Assembly (NCBI GenBank): GCA_014529385.2
Contig: CM043956.1
Location: 66,762,281 to 66,826,280 of the forward strand
Origin: Adiantum capillus-veneris
Taxonomy: Eukaryota > Streptophyta > Polypodiopsida > Polypodiales > Pteridaceae
Reading direction: 5' to 3'
Length of the DNA: 64,000 bases
In this document: piece by piece, positions 1-11,492 of the stretch
Layout of the letters: each line of letters opens with the position of its first letter
How positions within the stretch are numbered: position 1 is the first letter of the stretch
Program-made: the position numbers and the translations under genes
The notes under the pieces: model-generated
Seen by the model: the letters and a program-made list of their open reading frames with translations, nothing else
What the model was told of the DNA's origin: nothing
The model's database searches: none

Positions 1-78
1 CTAAACACTAACATACTAACACAAAATAGCCATTGACCTAACCATAAAAGACACCTCACCTCAAGACATATGCATAGT

Positions 79-80
<2 letters not shown>

Positions 81-117
<37 letters not shown>
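81..117. repeat. (CT)n microsatellite
   Basis: A perfect CT run of about 18 units. The same dinucleotide makes much longer arrays at 43578, 43854, 44175 and 63658. Confidence 0.95.
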
Positions 118-120
<3 letters not shown>

Positions 121-293
121 ACTCTACTTTTACCTTATCTACCATCAATAATGTTTTTTTCTAAAATCCACGTCCATGACTCAAGCAGACAAAGAAGGCC
201 CGCAATGTTTTGATATTAACAAAAAATTCATAATCTTGATTTGTTAGCTTGTAAATTAGAATTTCCAATAATCTTAATGAGAGGTCTCTAACC

Positions 294-300
294 TATAAAT
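294..300 (+). promoter_or_regulatory. Possible TATA box
   Basis: TATAAAT lies in the context 'acctataaatgggcccctct', which resembles a plant core promoter and is followed by a leader-like CT-rich stretch. No ORF downstream supports a gene, so it could belong to a decayed LTR. Weak call. Confidence 0.2.
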
Positions 301-2216
301 GGGCCCCTCTCATTCTTATAAATCATCTCCAACATCTCACATAGCAGCCCAACACTCTATGCGTGAGAAGAGACGTAGGCATAGCAACCACTTTGTGAGC
401 TTCACCTTTGGTGTGAGAGAAGCTTTCAAGCTACACATTGCAAGTGAGAGAGCATGAGTTAAAAATCCTCAAAAAAACTATTGTATTTGTTCCTCCATCA
501 TCAATAATTGAGGTTTGGTGCATCAAAGGCGTGATTCGAGGTTCAAAGCTTTGTCCTTCCATTTGTGCAATACGGTTTGGTGAATTCGAGGTGACTTGTG
601 TATTTTAGGTTTTTATCCTTTGCTCTTGTTTGAGAAAGTGTTTTTGTATGTTTTTCATTGCCAATTTTGTGTCTATTATTGTAACAGAGTATTGTGGTGA
701 GAGGTCTCCCACACCCTAAGACAGTGTGTGTGTGTTGGCAATGTTTATCATTGAGGTAGCTTTGTACAAGCTCTATGATAACATCATAACGAACTATCTC
801 CATTTCCAAGTTGCAAACAAGGTATTATGCAAGTTCCATTCCTCTCTTTCTTCTCTTTGCTCTGGCTCTCTCTTGCGCCATTTGGTGTGTGTCTTTGTGT
901 GAAATTTCTTGTGTGCATTTTGTTGCACCTCCTCTTGTTTGTGACAAAATCTCTCTTTCGTCCTAGTTCACATCCCATAACTATGTGGTGCCCCTATCTT
1001 GTTTGGGTTTGGCTGTGGGTTTGTTTTTGTGTTGTGCATGTGGCTTCCCTAGCCCCAATTGAGCAGCACGGGGGCCTTGAGGGGTGCTTAGAGGTCGCCT
1101 CTCTTGTTACCCGTCTCGAACCGCCTCAGTATAAGATTGTTATAGGCCCACATTATTTTAATTGTGCATACAATTAAGTACAAAAAGGTTTCATTTTTTA
1201 TACTCTATATACCTATCATCGGAGATTGTATGACTACACCAAAATTTACTCATATATATGCTTTATGTCAATATACCTTGGTAATTAACCTTCATAATAA
1301 GACCCACTAAGAATCAACAACATCCAAACATGTTTTAATATGATAATTCTAAACATAATTACGAAGCCCAAAAAATGCACAAATGAAAAAGCTAGCTTCC
1401 ACATTCCGAGTTGTACTTATAGCCAAATTGGTATTGTATGCTTAGGTTTGGACTTGAGTTACAAATTCACCATGTTCATTGAAGGAATTGAGAAATATTG
1501 AGCATAGTATATTTCTTACTCAAAATGAGTTTGATTTTTATAATTTGGAGTTGTTTCCTCGACTTTGTGTTGTTAGTTATTGAGGATCTTAGGTGTCCCA
1601 AAACTCAAGAAAGATACAATAAATGGTGAGGATTCTATATGCACAATCAAACTTGCCTTTCTATTGCATATACATTGTTAAAAATTTGATCAAAATGTAA
1701 AATTTGTCTATAAATCTGCATGGCATGATTTTTGTAAATAGGTCATAACCTCAAATACATAGAGTATCCACATATTAGAATCATTTGAAAGAATTTATAA
1801 TAATGAAATCTACTTATAAAGCACCCTAAAACTCAGTAAGATGCATTTTAGCATGTCTATGGACAATTTTATGAAAAAATGTGCAAAAATAGCACACATT
1901 TGTTGGCACAATTCAGGTTGAAAAGTGCTTATGAAAGACAATTCTAAACTTTTCAGCTCATAAGCTATCTTTGTGGATATTAAACACTCTAGGATCTCTT
2001 TGCCATCCATTGTAATAATTCTAGGAAATTGCTTGGTTAAGGAGACGTAAAAGTGTACGAGGACATAAAAGTGTTTTATTACCAATCTAGTAGTAAGGTC
2101 CTATGCAGGAAAAAAATTCTTCTAAAATGCATTAAATCATTTTTAAAGTATTCTTTGGTGCAATTTTACCACAATTTTTGATCACTCTCTCTTCTCTTAT
2201 AACTAGAATATCTTCT

Positions 2217-2283
2217 CATTGGCTAATGCTTGGGGGGAACTATTCATATAACATTGGCTAATGCTTGGGGGGAACTATTCATA
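2217..2283. repeat. 35-bp tandem duplication
   Basis: Two essentially identical copies of a 32-bp block starting 'cattggctaatgcttggg' lie 35 bp apart (2217 and 2252). A recent local duplication in otherwise unremarkable DNA. Confidence 0.9.
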
Positions 2284-4429
2284 AAAAAACCCCTTTACTT
2301 ATATGTTTAAGGTAATAAAATGACCCCTTTTTTCAAAAAAAAACTTACGGTTTTTTCTCTAAAATTGATTTAAAAACACCTTCTTTTAATGTAATCCTGT
2401 TAAGATGCTAAAATTTTGGCAATTAAAAAACCCATTCATTTGAACTCACGTGGTAACTTACATGTCTAAGAGGTGAAACCCCCGAGGGCTAATGTACCAT
2501 ACACCAAAGCATTTCATACAAAGGCTAAACACCTTGATGATTGAACATGCATAGGTTAGTCATTTGAATAATTATGTGTAATCAGATAAAAATGAGGAGA
2601 AGGATTTTCTAGTTAGGATACACTGAAACATATCTATCAAAGGCCCTGTCCAAATTTTATCCACTCAAAATACATGTATAAAACAATAAGAAGAATAAAA
2701 AGGAAAAAAAAGATATAAATTCAAGAAATATAAAGTCATTGAGTATCATGAGTTAAATGTTGGAGAGTGCAAAAGAATGGTCTTGAGAGAGTGTGGCAAG
2801 AATTAATTGCATTGCAAAACAAGCTTTCTTTTGCATATAAAGAACACAAAAACTATTGGAGTTGATAATTGTAATGAATGAAGTGGATTATAATTGTCTT
2901 TTCAATATGTTCTTCAATTGCTCATGTTTGTAGCCTATTCTCTCTTTGAACGACATGCCTACACAATCATCAATCATCTATGACATGCCATCATGACTAG
3001 TCTACTAAAAGCATCAAGAAACAAACAACAACAAGTGAATAATTAACCATAAAAAGAATAATCAAACAACAAGAAAGGGAATCAGCAACAACATGGCAAA
3101 AAACAAGAGAAGCAACAACAAATTGTAAAATTGTGGAGGGCAGACAAAAATTTCTTAAATCAACAACAAAGTAGTCATGTGCATGTGTATAAATCACAGT
3201 GAGTCTTTAGAGATTCTTGGAATGGCAGCAGAGGAGCTTGTCATGAACTTAGATATGGATGCTGCATAAGTGGAGTCAGAACCTTCTGCAAGTCAAGAGG
3301 ACCCTGCAACCCCCTTGGTTCATGTTCTCAACTCACTAAAGAGCGAGGTGGATTCGGAGGGGTCACTTAATAATTATGTGACTATCACGTGAGTGCAGTA
3401 GAAGGGGTTATTAATTTTTATTTTTTCTCACATTTTCACATACAAAAGGATACCATAAATCAAATTGGGAAAATAAATTAACGATTAAATAGGAAAAGGG
3501 TATATTTTATTTGTAAAAAATTCACAGATAAGGAGTTTAAAAGATAGTCCTTGAACGCATGTGATATACACAAATTATTATGGATAGTGACCCCCTGAGA
3601 AGGTGGATCTCTGTGGGCCACCTACAAAATATAGCACAAAAGAGAAGATGAAAAAAGAGTTAGTTATTATGGAAGAAACTTCAGTCATCGATGAAGGGAT
3701 TTTTGACTTTGTAATGTCTGCAGAAGGTGATGATAAATTTCATAAGGCATGTGGAATCTTCAATGACACCTTTATTCTTGAGTATCTTCTAGCTCAAGTA
3801 TAAGAAGACACTCCTTGATGAGGCTACTTTTCAAGCAATCAAGAATAATCTGAAGCCCTTAATGAGCAATGAAGAAGTAGAGGAATGGTATAAGTGCCCA
3901 GCACAGGGGTTGAGCCTCTTGGTGGACCTATGGAAGGACGAACTATGGGTGCAACATGAGAGTTTCATGGTAGCCCCCCACCCACGCCCCAACTTGTCGC
4001 CCCCCAATGTCTCTCTTTGAATTTGACACTTAATTTTGGGTGCATCTTGGATTGCTAAAAAGGATGACTTTCTCTGTCGTCGGACCTCATAGTATTATGA
4101 AAGAGATACATCTCTTTCACAATATCTTGACAAAATCTCTGAGGCACTCATACTGGTCTTTTACAATGGAATGTCGCAAGACGGGACTCTCGTAACGTTT
4201 TCCCTGAAGACACTATTTTGCTTTCTAGGTGGACCGATGCTGCCAAAGAACGTGGAAAAAGTCATTCTTGTCAAAAAACTTTGCAAGAGAGTGTTTTGGA
4301 TGCAGTCCTGGGTATATAAGCGGTCGTGCCACATATTACTACCCTTACATATCAATCACATTATCCTTATGAAAACAAGACCCAAATGAACTCTTAGAGT
4401 ATGAAAAACACGTGATGATAAGATACAAG
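2284..4429. other. No gene supported
   Basis: A 66-codon ORF at 3603-3803 (+) and the GC-richer bases 3830-4010 read partly like protein code but continue in no frame and match no family I recognise. A TATA-like word, tatataag, lies at 4313-4320. This may be a decayed transposon; I cannot say which. Confidence 0.4.
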
Positions 4430-4658
4430 TGTTACCATATACATGTGGTAGTGATGTGTGTGAACACACTTAGGACTGCTGGGGCATTATTTCCCTCACT
4501 AGGAGGTTTTTTTCCCTGTGCATTGTATATACGCCCATCACTCTCGAGCTATCTGATCTTTCCATTGTACACTAAGTTATACACTCTTTGTTGTCTGCCT
4601 TGATCTTCCTTCGTCTTCTCCAAGCTGTGTGTGTTTTCCTTCAACCCTAATTTCAACA
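4430..4658 (+). repeat. Solo LTR of a Ty1/copia element (same family as element C)
   Basis: The 229-bp block begins TGTTACCATA and ends TTCAACA, and is a close relative of the 226-bp LTR of copia element C at 25232-25457. The same 5 bp, ACAAG, lie on both sides (4425-4429 and 4659-4663), a perfect target-site duplication. No internal retroelement sequence is attached, so this is a solo LTR, normally the product of recombination between the two LTRs of a full element. It carries a TATA-like 'tgtatatacg' shared with the C LTR. Confidence 0.93.
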
Positions 4659-5846
4659 ACAAGGGCAATGTGCGAGAACATATATCTAAAATCTCCACAA
4701 GTTGAAACACAACTTGTGACGTGTATATGGTGTCTTAAGCATTACAGATTGTAGACTTGTTTATGTTTTGTGGTAAACACATTATCATTAGTCTAATTCT
4801 CATAAATTTTTGAATTACATATTGTGTCAAACACTCAGTCTCTTACTCCACCTACGGTTCACATATTCCATTCTCTCTCCATTTTTTTTAGCCTTTTTGA
4901 GCACTCAAGTTGTTGAAAGCCTTAGACTATTTAATTTTTCTTTTTTGTAATTGTCTAATTGCATGTGTTGTTGTTGAAGAAACTAATACTTTCTTTTGCT
5001 GCATGCGGTGAAGGATTCTATGATAAAACCATCGGAAAAGCTCTTTCAAAATATTTGCCTTGTCTCAGGAGCCATCATGCTGAGTGTGTTTGAAGTAGTC
5101 ATTTCTTGCCATGTACTGAGACTTTTCTAAGCCTTGGATATTTCATATACCTGGGTTTTTGTACTTTTGAATGAAGTATGGTAAATGATTGAAAATGATG
5201 CTGCAAATAAAGAAAATTTGGTAAGCAGAGACACTCACATAATTAATTATAATCACAAGAGTGGTTTTGATAGTACCATGTAATGAGTAATGTGAGTTTC
5301 CATCCATGCTGCATTGAATGATTTCTTGAGAAGTTGTAGGTTCTCCTTAAACATATTGAGATCCTCTTGTGATGGCCAATCATCTTATTCACACATCAAA
5401 AATAGCACATCTATGGAACGCGAAACATCAACCTTGGTGTTGCGAGTAGCTGGCTCCTGGTCCTTCATTGACATTTGCAATTTTTTCCATTGAAGATACT
5501 CAACTTTGTTAACATAGGTGGAGTGATATATCCTTCCACGTTTTATCAGCTTCACCTTTTTTATGCCTAGTGGTTAAAAATCTGCAAGCCTCGACACCGC
5601 CAATGGATGGTTTGGAAGGCATATCCTTCTCATTGCTTGATCTTTTCTTGTCTCGCTGGATTTTGATATTGCCCCCAGGGAGACCCATATCTGACAATAC
5701 TATTTGAAGGGACTCTAGAGCCATTTGGTGCTCACTTGTAAAACCTTAAGCTTCTTGTCATGAATTATATCTTTTGCAAGATTGTTGCTGCTTCAATTGC
5801 TTCCCTACATTGGCTATGGGATTAATATTTTCCTTGTCTAGATATA
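4659..5846. other. No gene supported
   Basis: AT-rich DNA. A 71-codon minus ORF at 5509-5724 has some coding character (Lys/Arg-rich, with 'GLPGGNIKIQRDKK') and might be an exon remnant together with the minus ORF at 6088-6399, but nothing identifies a family. Confidence 0.35.
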
Positions 5847-6030
5847 TAGCATTTCTACAAAGAAAGAAATACATAGTCAAAGCAATACATATATAGCATG
5901 TCTACAAAGAAAGCAATACATAGATAGCATGTCTACAAAGAAAGCATAAATAAGTCAATCCAATACATTGATTAGCATGTCTACAAAGAAAGCATAAATA
6001 AGTCAAACCAATACATAGAAAGATTGAACT
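5847..6030. repeat. Short imperfect tandem repeat, four units
   Basis: Units beginning 'tagcatgtctacaaagaaag' start at about 5847, 5894, 5935 and 5973, so the spacing shrinks from 47 to 41 to 38 bp. The units share 'caatacat' and differ by small indels, typical of a young minisatellite. Confidence 0.85.
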
Positions 6031-6087
6031 CCTGACCTCACTGCTTGGATTCTTTGTTTAAGACCACCAAATTCAATCTTCAAGGTT

Positions 6088-6399
6088 TCAAGTTTCCCGT
6101 TCCTTCTTTCGCACACGAGCATTCAATCTTGTATCTTTCTTTTGTAACCTCTGCACCTTTTCTCGTAGGACTTGTAATTCCTCTATGTGTTGTAATATGG
6201 TGCAATAGCTAGGCAACCCATTATCTCCATCACCACCAAAGGTCAATAGACCAGTAGGATTTGAAAATGCAAGAGAGGCATTAGTCTTGCGATTGAGAGG
6301 ATAGAGGGATCCATGTGTCCAAATGTCTACATGTTGTGCTCCCTCTACTCTGAGTTTCTCTTTCCTACTTCTGCTACTTGTATGTTGGTTTTGATTCAC
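6088..6399 (-). CDS. Hypothetical ORF with coiled-coil-like C-terminus
   Basis: I do not recognise this 103-codon ORF. Its C-terminal third (from about residue 68, 'HIEELQVLREKVQRLQ') has heptad-like leucine spacing and is rich in Lys, Arg and Glu, as in a coiled coil. The N-terminal half has no visible domain. There is no clear promoter, and the neighbouring minus ORF at 5509-5724 might be another exon. It may be a decayed transposon or host gene fragment; the call is only that the composition is more protein-like than its surroundings. Confidence 0.2.
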   Translation of the reverse strand: MNQNQHTSSRSRKEKLRVEGAQHVDIWTHGSLYPLNRKTNASLAFSNPTGLLTFGGDGDNGLPSYCTILQHIEELQVLREKVQRLQKKDTRLNARVRKKERET

Positions 6400-6639
6400 T
6401 TACATAAAGGTGCATATAGAGGATCTAAGTCAATGTCTAGATGATATTTAGGACGTTTGGTGAGGAGGTTTGAAGGTGTGGAGGATTGGGCCATTAGTTC
6501 TTAGTGTAAGGATGACAAGAAAGCAATTAATTATTAATTCAAGAGGGCCATTAGTGTTTAATGCAAGGAAAATGAGAAAACTATTATTGCTCAATGCAAG
6601 AAATGTTGAATTTCCCTCCAAGATGACGAGGTGCATTAA

Positions 6640-6882
6640 ATGTAACTGAAAAGAGACATTCCCTCAATCATCACGGTTGTTATGACTCTGTCGCAAGAAT
6701 CTACTTGGAAGTACACTTTTTGAACAGTTGTATGAGGACAACTTTTCTTTTACCACACCTATTTTCTAGAGACAGAACGCCAAAAATTCTATTTTCTTAG
6801 AAGTCCCTCCAAATGACCTCCAAAATTTCATAATGTTGTGTTCACTGATTGTGCTAGTTTGTCAACCAAAAAGTATCTTTTA
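6640..6882. other. No feature seen
   Basis: AT-rich spacer between the small minus ORFs and the TAGCTA-rich tract; nothing recognisable. Confidence 0.4.
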
Positions 6883-8640
6883 GCTATCCATTAGCTATCT
6901 GATAGGTGTAATACAGTTATTGGGGACAAGAACTGGGGGATGGGGGGAAGGGATGTGACAAATAGTTATTAATACTATATAGGAGCCTCATAGCTATCTG
7001 ATAGCTATTACCAAATATTCAATAGTTATTAGCTATACTAATAGCTACTACCTTCTTAACATATGAATATTACAAGATATTACCAGATATTCAATAGTTA
7101 TTAGCTATTGATAGTTACTAGCTTCTCACCATATGAATATTTGATGAGCTTTTTGCTAGCTATCAAACAACTATTGAACAATGATAGCTCTATAATAGCT
7201 ACACATACTAGCTTTTACTATCTTCTAGCACTTGAATATGTGAATTATGTCATAACTACTTGTCAATTATCAAATAGCTTTTAGCTAAAAATAGCTGAAA
7301 ATTCTAATTATTTATAGAAATTTGCTTCTAGGAAATAACTACGATAGTTATTAGAGAGCTAATAGCTTGTAATACCTTTGAAAAGCTACCATATAGCTGT
7401 GTACAAACAATTTAATTCACTCGTAACATTTTCAATAGATATTAGTCATCAAATAACTTCCAAGACTAGTTGTTCATAACAACTTGGTTCTATGACCTAA
7501 ATATGGTAGCTATGTGATAGTGACTTGGCAGCTTTTAGATAGCTATTAGCAATTAATAGCTTTTTGATAGCTATCATAAAGCTATGTCCAAACAAATTAG
7601 TTCACTAATAGCATTTTCAATAGCTATTACAAAACTATTAGACATCAAATAGCTACTTAGAGTATCTATTTACAACAACTTGCTTCTAGGACATAAATAT
7701 GATAGTTATGCGATAGCTACTTGATAGCTATTAGAAAACTATTAGCAGGTCATAGCTTTTCAATAGCTGCCATGTAGTTATGTCCAAACTATTGCTTCAT
7801 TAATTGCACTTTCAACAGCTATTAGACATCAACAAGAGTGGCTATTTATAACAACTTGCTTCTAGGGAAAAAGATATGATAGCTACTTGACAGTTATTAG
7901 CCGGTAATAGCTTTTCAATAGCTACCATATAGCTATGTCCAAACAACTTGGGTTCATTATTAGCATTTTTACCAGGTGCTAGATAGTTATCATCTATTCA
8001 AATCTTTTAGAGAACAATCATATAACTATTTGATAGCTTTTGGAGAGATATCAAAAGATAATAGCTAGAAGTAGATTCACAATAGGTATCATATACCTAT
8101 CTGTAGACAACCCGCTTCATCAGTAGGTATCAAGTAAGCTATTAGATAGCTTCTAGACAACTATCTTTTTGGTATTTATCATCAAAATCAATAATTTAGT
8201 TATGGCTATGAAGACTAATGTCTGCTAGCAAATCTTGTTGCTAGCACACAAATGTGCTATCTACTTGACAACTATCACAGACATATACTAGGTAGTCATA
8301 GTTTTTTCAATAGCTACTAGTTAGCTTTTTTGTTTCAAAAGCTACTTGATAGCAACCAAATAACTATTGATAGCTATTTGACTGCTATCATCTAATAATA
8401 GTTGTTTAGTAGTTGCTCAAATGCTATCCGCAAACCCATCCACTTGTTATTATACAAAGTTTATCTAGACAATTTGGCTCATTCAAAGCTATCATGCTAG
8501 GTATTGAATTGCATTTAGACAACTTTGGGATGGTATTGCTATTATATAGCTATCAAAACACTATTTCCATGCTACCTGGTTGATATTGATAGCTATTAGC
8601 CATGAAAGTTTATATAAAAAAGAAAGCTACATGTAGTCAT
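6883..8640. repeat. Degenerate TAGCTA-rich satellite-like tract
   Basis: For about 1.76 kb the sequence is dominated by variants of the palindromic word TAGCTA (tagctatta, aatagctat, gatagcta), occurring every few tens of bases on both strands. There is no ORF of note. The middle has a clear higher-order tandem structure (separate entry). The edges are gradual, as expected for old satellite DNA or amplified MITE-like DNA. No known satellite family is claimed. Confidence 0.8.
7385..8075 (+). repeat. Higher-order tandem repeat, units of 155-196 bp
   Basis: A landmark block of the type 'gctaccatatagctatgtcc' followed by 'aaacaa', 'ttca' and 'tagcattttcaatagctatta' starts at about 7385, 7570, 7766 and 7921, giving periods of roughly 185, 196 and 155 bp. 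Later parts of each unit also recur ('acaacttgcttctagg', 'atgatagctac'). The units are diverged, with indels. Nucleosome-length periodicity is typical of satellites, but only four units are visible. Confidence 0.8.
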
Positions 8641-8913
8641 CTACTCACTACTATCTCATATGCTTGGATTTGAAAGATGCATTTATGATATGCATGTTAA
8701 GCATCTGGGCTCCATAAGCCATCATTTGCAAAATGCTCAATTTTTTTCTATTGTAGCCTTATGTCTACCAATATCATCTAATAATGGGCCAAGCATGTCT
8801 ATTTATAGCCCATTGAAGAGATCAAGTGCAGTAGCCGTACCATCAACATTGCTCTTGCATCGTATCATTGGCTTTGAATGTTGAGGGGATCCCCAACTAG
8901 GTTTTCTTGTAGC

Positions 8914-9204
8914 CCATTGGAGAAATTGCAAGTACCAATAGTGGAAATATAAAATCCTTCCAACATTGTTGTGGATTGCTCTACCGATCAAAATGTGGGT
9001 CTTGATAGCATAGGTAAGATGTTAGTATGTTGTTGGGTTATTAATACGGTGTTGGGTTCTTAATATAAAATTGCAAGTCCATTGGAGAAATTGCAAGTAC
9101 CAATAGTGGAAATATAAAATCCTTCCAACATTGTTGTGGATTGCTCTACCGATCAAAATGTGGGTCTTGATAGCATAGGTAAGATGTTAGTATGTTGTTG
9201 GGTT
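8914..9204 (+). repeat. 165-bp period direct duplication
   Basis: A block of about 126 bp (8914-9039) starting 'ccattggagaaattgcaag' recurs almost unchanged at 9079-9204. The two are separated by about 40 bp containing another 'tgttgggttcttaat' echo. A recent segmental tandem duplication. Confidence 0.9.
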
Positions 9205-10312
9205 CTTAATATGTTGAGAGTTAATAGCATGTGATTCTTGCATGGTATTGGACTTTTAATTGTGCTATTTTCTAGGTTTGCTGACAGTTGTGAAATTCTC
9301 TGTACTGTATTAGGTAGCATCTTTAGCCAAGAGGGTAGTGTCTTCAGTGAAGTGGTCACTTGATGATGGGTTACCTCCTAGAATCTTATTGAGTGATCTG
9401 GACAAAGTATGTGGAGAAGCCATTGAAGACGTCTCAAAATGAGCAAAGCATGCAGAAAATAGCAACCTAAATCAAAGTATGCCCCAAAGGTTCACATGAG
9501 GCTCTCAAAGTGCACATGATCCTGAAAATATTGGACATGTTGAGAATGTCCCTTCATCACTTCAAGGTATGCTTGTGAAATAGAGAATGAAACATGGACA
9601 ATATAGTTCAGTTTTCTTAATATACAATATTTTTTATATCTAGTGTATGTCTTGAAATGGCATGTTGTCTACGTGTAGGAACGATTGTCGATAAGGATGG
9701 TGGGGACACTCTGTAGGACTTGTTTCTATTTGCACGATGAAATAAATCCATTCAAGTGAAATCATCTGAGGCCCAAGAAACCTACATTGTGTGCACCAAT
9801 TGGCGGAAGAAATATCTGTGTGTGGAAAGTATGGGTGGTGAGGATGGAAATTCCATTGCAAAAGAAACAACTGTGTGTGTAGAAATTACAGGTTCTCATG
9901 ATGGAAATGTCATTGGTATCAATGGCCTCCTATACAATTCATGTTGATGGTGTTGAAGTTGGTTCTGAGCACATTGCTCCTACAAGCCCTATCAACAGTG
10001 GTGATGTTTTGCCCCAAAATTTTCTTTTGTAGTTCTAGTGATTCAAGGAGACAGAGAAATGACTTATAGTAATGAGCTTGTAATGTTTGAGTAATCTAAT
10101 GATCTCTTGAAAATGTTAGGCTCTTTTTGTGAAAACCTTTCATAATTGTTTCTTTCAAATTTTTAGCTATGTATCATTATCAAAACTTTGTTGTTTGATA
10201 TAGGATGCCTTGTCTGTGTAGTCATTCATAAAGAAATGACGATGGATTTAATATTTTTTCAACCACCCAAACCAAATTCAAGTGTCAAAATATTATCCAC
10301 GTTTCACCCATT
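9205..10312. other. No gene supported
   Basis: Unremarkable DNA up to the insertion site of element A. Small ORFs at 9640-9870 (-) and 9756-9947 (+) overlap on opposite strands with no family resemblance. The last five bases before element A (CCGCA, 10313-10317) are its left target-site duplication. Confidence 0.5.
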
Positions 10313-10317
10313 CCGCA

Positions 10318-11468
10318 GTCAGGAGGGTTTTGGAGCAAGGGATTGCGCATATGTACATACACATGCATGGTGCATCAAATAAAGAATTTCCCATTTTCCA
10401 GAGCCAGGTGGTTACGTGGGGCCCACATGTGTACAGGTAGGACAGCATGTACATAGTGCATCGATTTTCACTATCACCAGTACTAGTGTGTTTTTTCTAC
10501 AATAAGGAGGAGTTGGTAGCGCGTAAAAATTCTCGAGGAAGCTATCCGCGGGCCGACGACATGAGGTAAGCAGGTGCGTCAGATGGCATCTAGTGGCGTC
10601 AGGAGGTCGAACGGGGTCAATATTTGCACGTGGATGAGTACGGACACAACGTGGGTGTTTTCTTATGATAATTATGCAGAAAGGTCATCATGAGGACCAT
10701 CTTTTTGGGGCCACTCCACGTGGTGGAGGGATGCATTATTGAAACGAAATGAGTGCCAAGTGTGCGGATGATGCAAAAAGCTGACAACTATGCACTGCGA
10801 GGTCAGTTTTTGGCATGTTCGGGGTCCGTTTGAGGTCATCTAAAAGTCCAAGGGTGCCCAAGTAACAAAGCTAAGTGTGGGAACTGAAAAATTTGAGAGA
10901 AGACCAGAAAAAACGTAGAGAAGAGAGGAGGAACAGCCAAAACTGTGTTTTTGGGGTTTTTGGAGCCTGTTTTGGCCGTAAACTGCTCATCCGAGGTCGG
11001 ATTTGAGCACTTTGACATTGTACGCTGGGGTTTTGGGCCATTCCGGACGCTATCGCACTGTCCATTTTGCCAAATATCTCACTATTTTTCTGTTGTTTTG
11101 GCTGTGTAAGTTTCTCCTATGAGCGAATCTTCTGCTCCAGTTTGTGATTGTATCTAGCTTATTTTACCCATACTGTGTGAGGTATTTGACCCCTTGGTGT
11201 TGGCCCAAGATCATTTGTATCTAAATATCAGAAGTTCTCCTCTTTTGAGCTGAATTTTTTGGGTATGTGTGTGTGTGTCTCTCTCTGTGTGGAGTGGGCA
11301 AACGAATAGTCTCTCTCCTCTCACTCCATAGGTGTGTTCCCTGTCTCGGCCAGGTGTGTTGTGTAAGCCGAGTGGTGCCCCATAGTGTGTGTGTGTGTGT
11401 GTGTATCTTTCCAAGAGTGTGTGTCGGGTCGTTATAGAGGCGTTCTATGTGTTTCCATCCCGCTCACA
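10318..11468 (+). repeat. 5' LTR of element A
   Basis: This 1151-bp block matches 17926-19126 almost throughout. The end, 'atcccgctcaca', is shared exactly, after which the two copies diverge into the primer-binding site here and flanking DNA there. The start aligns as gtcaggag here with tgttatgag in the 3' LTR, so the canonical TG start appears eroded in this copy. It holds a short (GT)10 run at 11385-11404. Confidence 0.93.
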
Positions 11469-11474
11469 TTCTTT

Positions 11475-11492
11475 TGGCGCCCCCACAGAGGA
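11475..11492 (+). other. Primer-binding site of element A
   Basis: TGGCGCCCCCACAGAGGA starts seven bases after the 5' LTR. It begins with the TGG that pairs with a tRNA CCA end. Element D has the near-identical TGGTGCCCCCACTGAGGA at the equivalent place, so the two families probably use the same primer tRNA; which tRNA cannot be settled here. Confidence 0.8.

Larger units (their letters stand above)
1..2216. other. Gene-poor AT-rich DNA, no supported gene
   Basis: No ORF here looks like a protein gene; the longest is hydrophobic low-complexity translation near 827-1177. The stretch from about 1380 to 2095 is a diverged relative of 47180-47930: both contain, in the same order, a block about 'gagttgta...ccaaatt', a block 'ggtg(t/c)cccaaaactcaag', 'ttcagctcat', and finally 'ggacataaaagtg...attaccaa(t/c)ctag'. 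It is therefore probably an old copy of the CACTA-like repeat at 46600-47928, seen here as its right half only. Confidence 0.55.

Noticed and set aside
827..1177. 116-codon hydrophobic ORF that could be a membrane protein
   Set aside because: Low-complexity T-rich DNA, no family resemblance, no supporting neighbours; composition alone explains the hydrophobicity.
4313..4320. TATA box for a gene at 4320 onward
   Set aside because: No coding sequence follows before the solo LTR at 4430; the word alone is not enough in AT-rich DNA.
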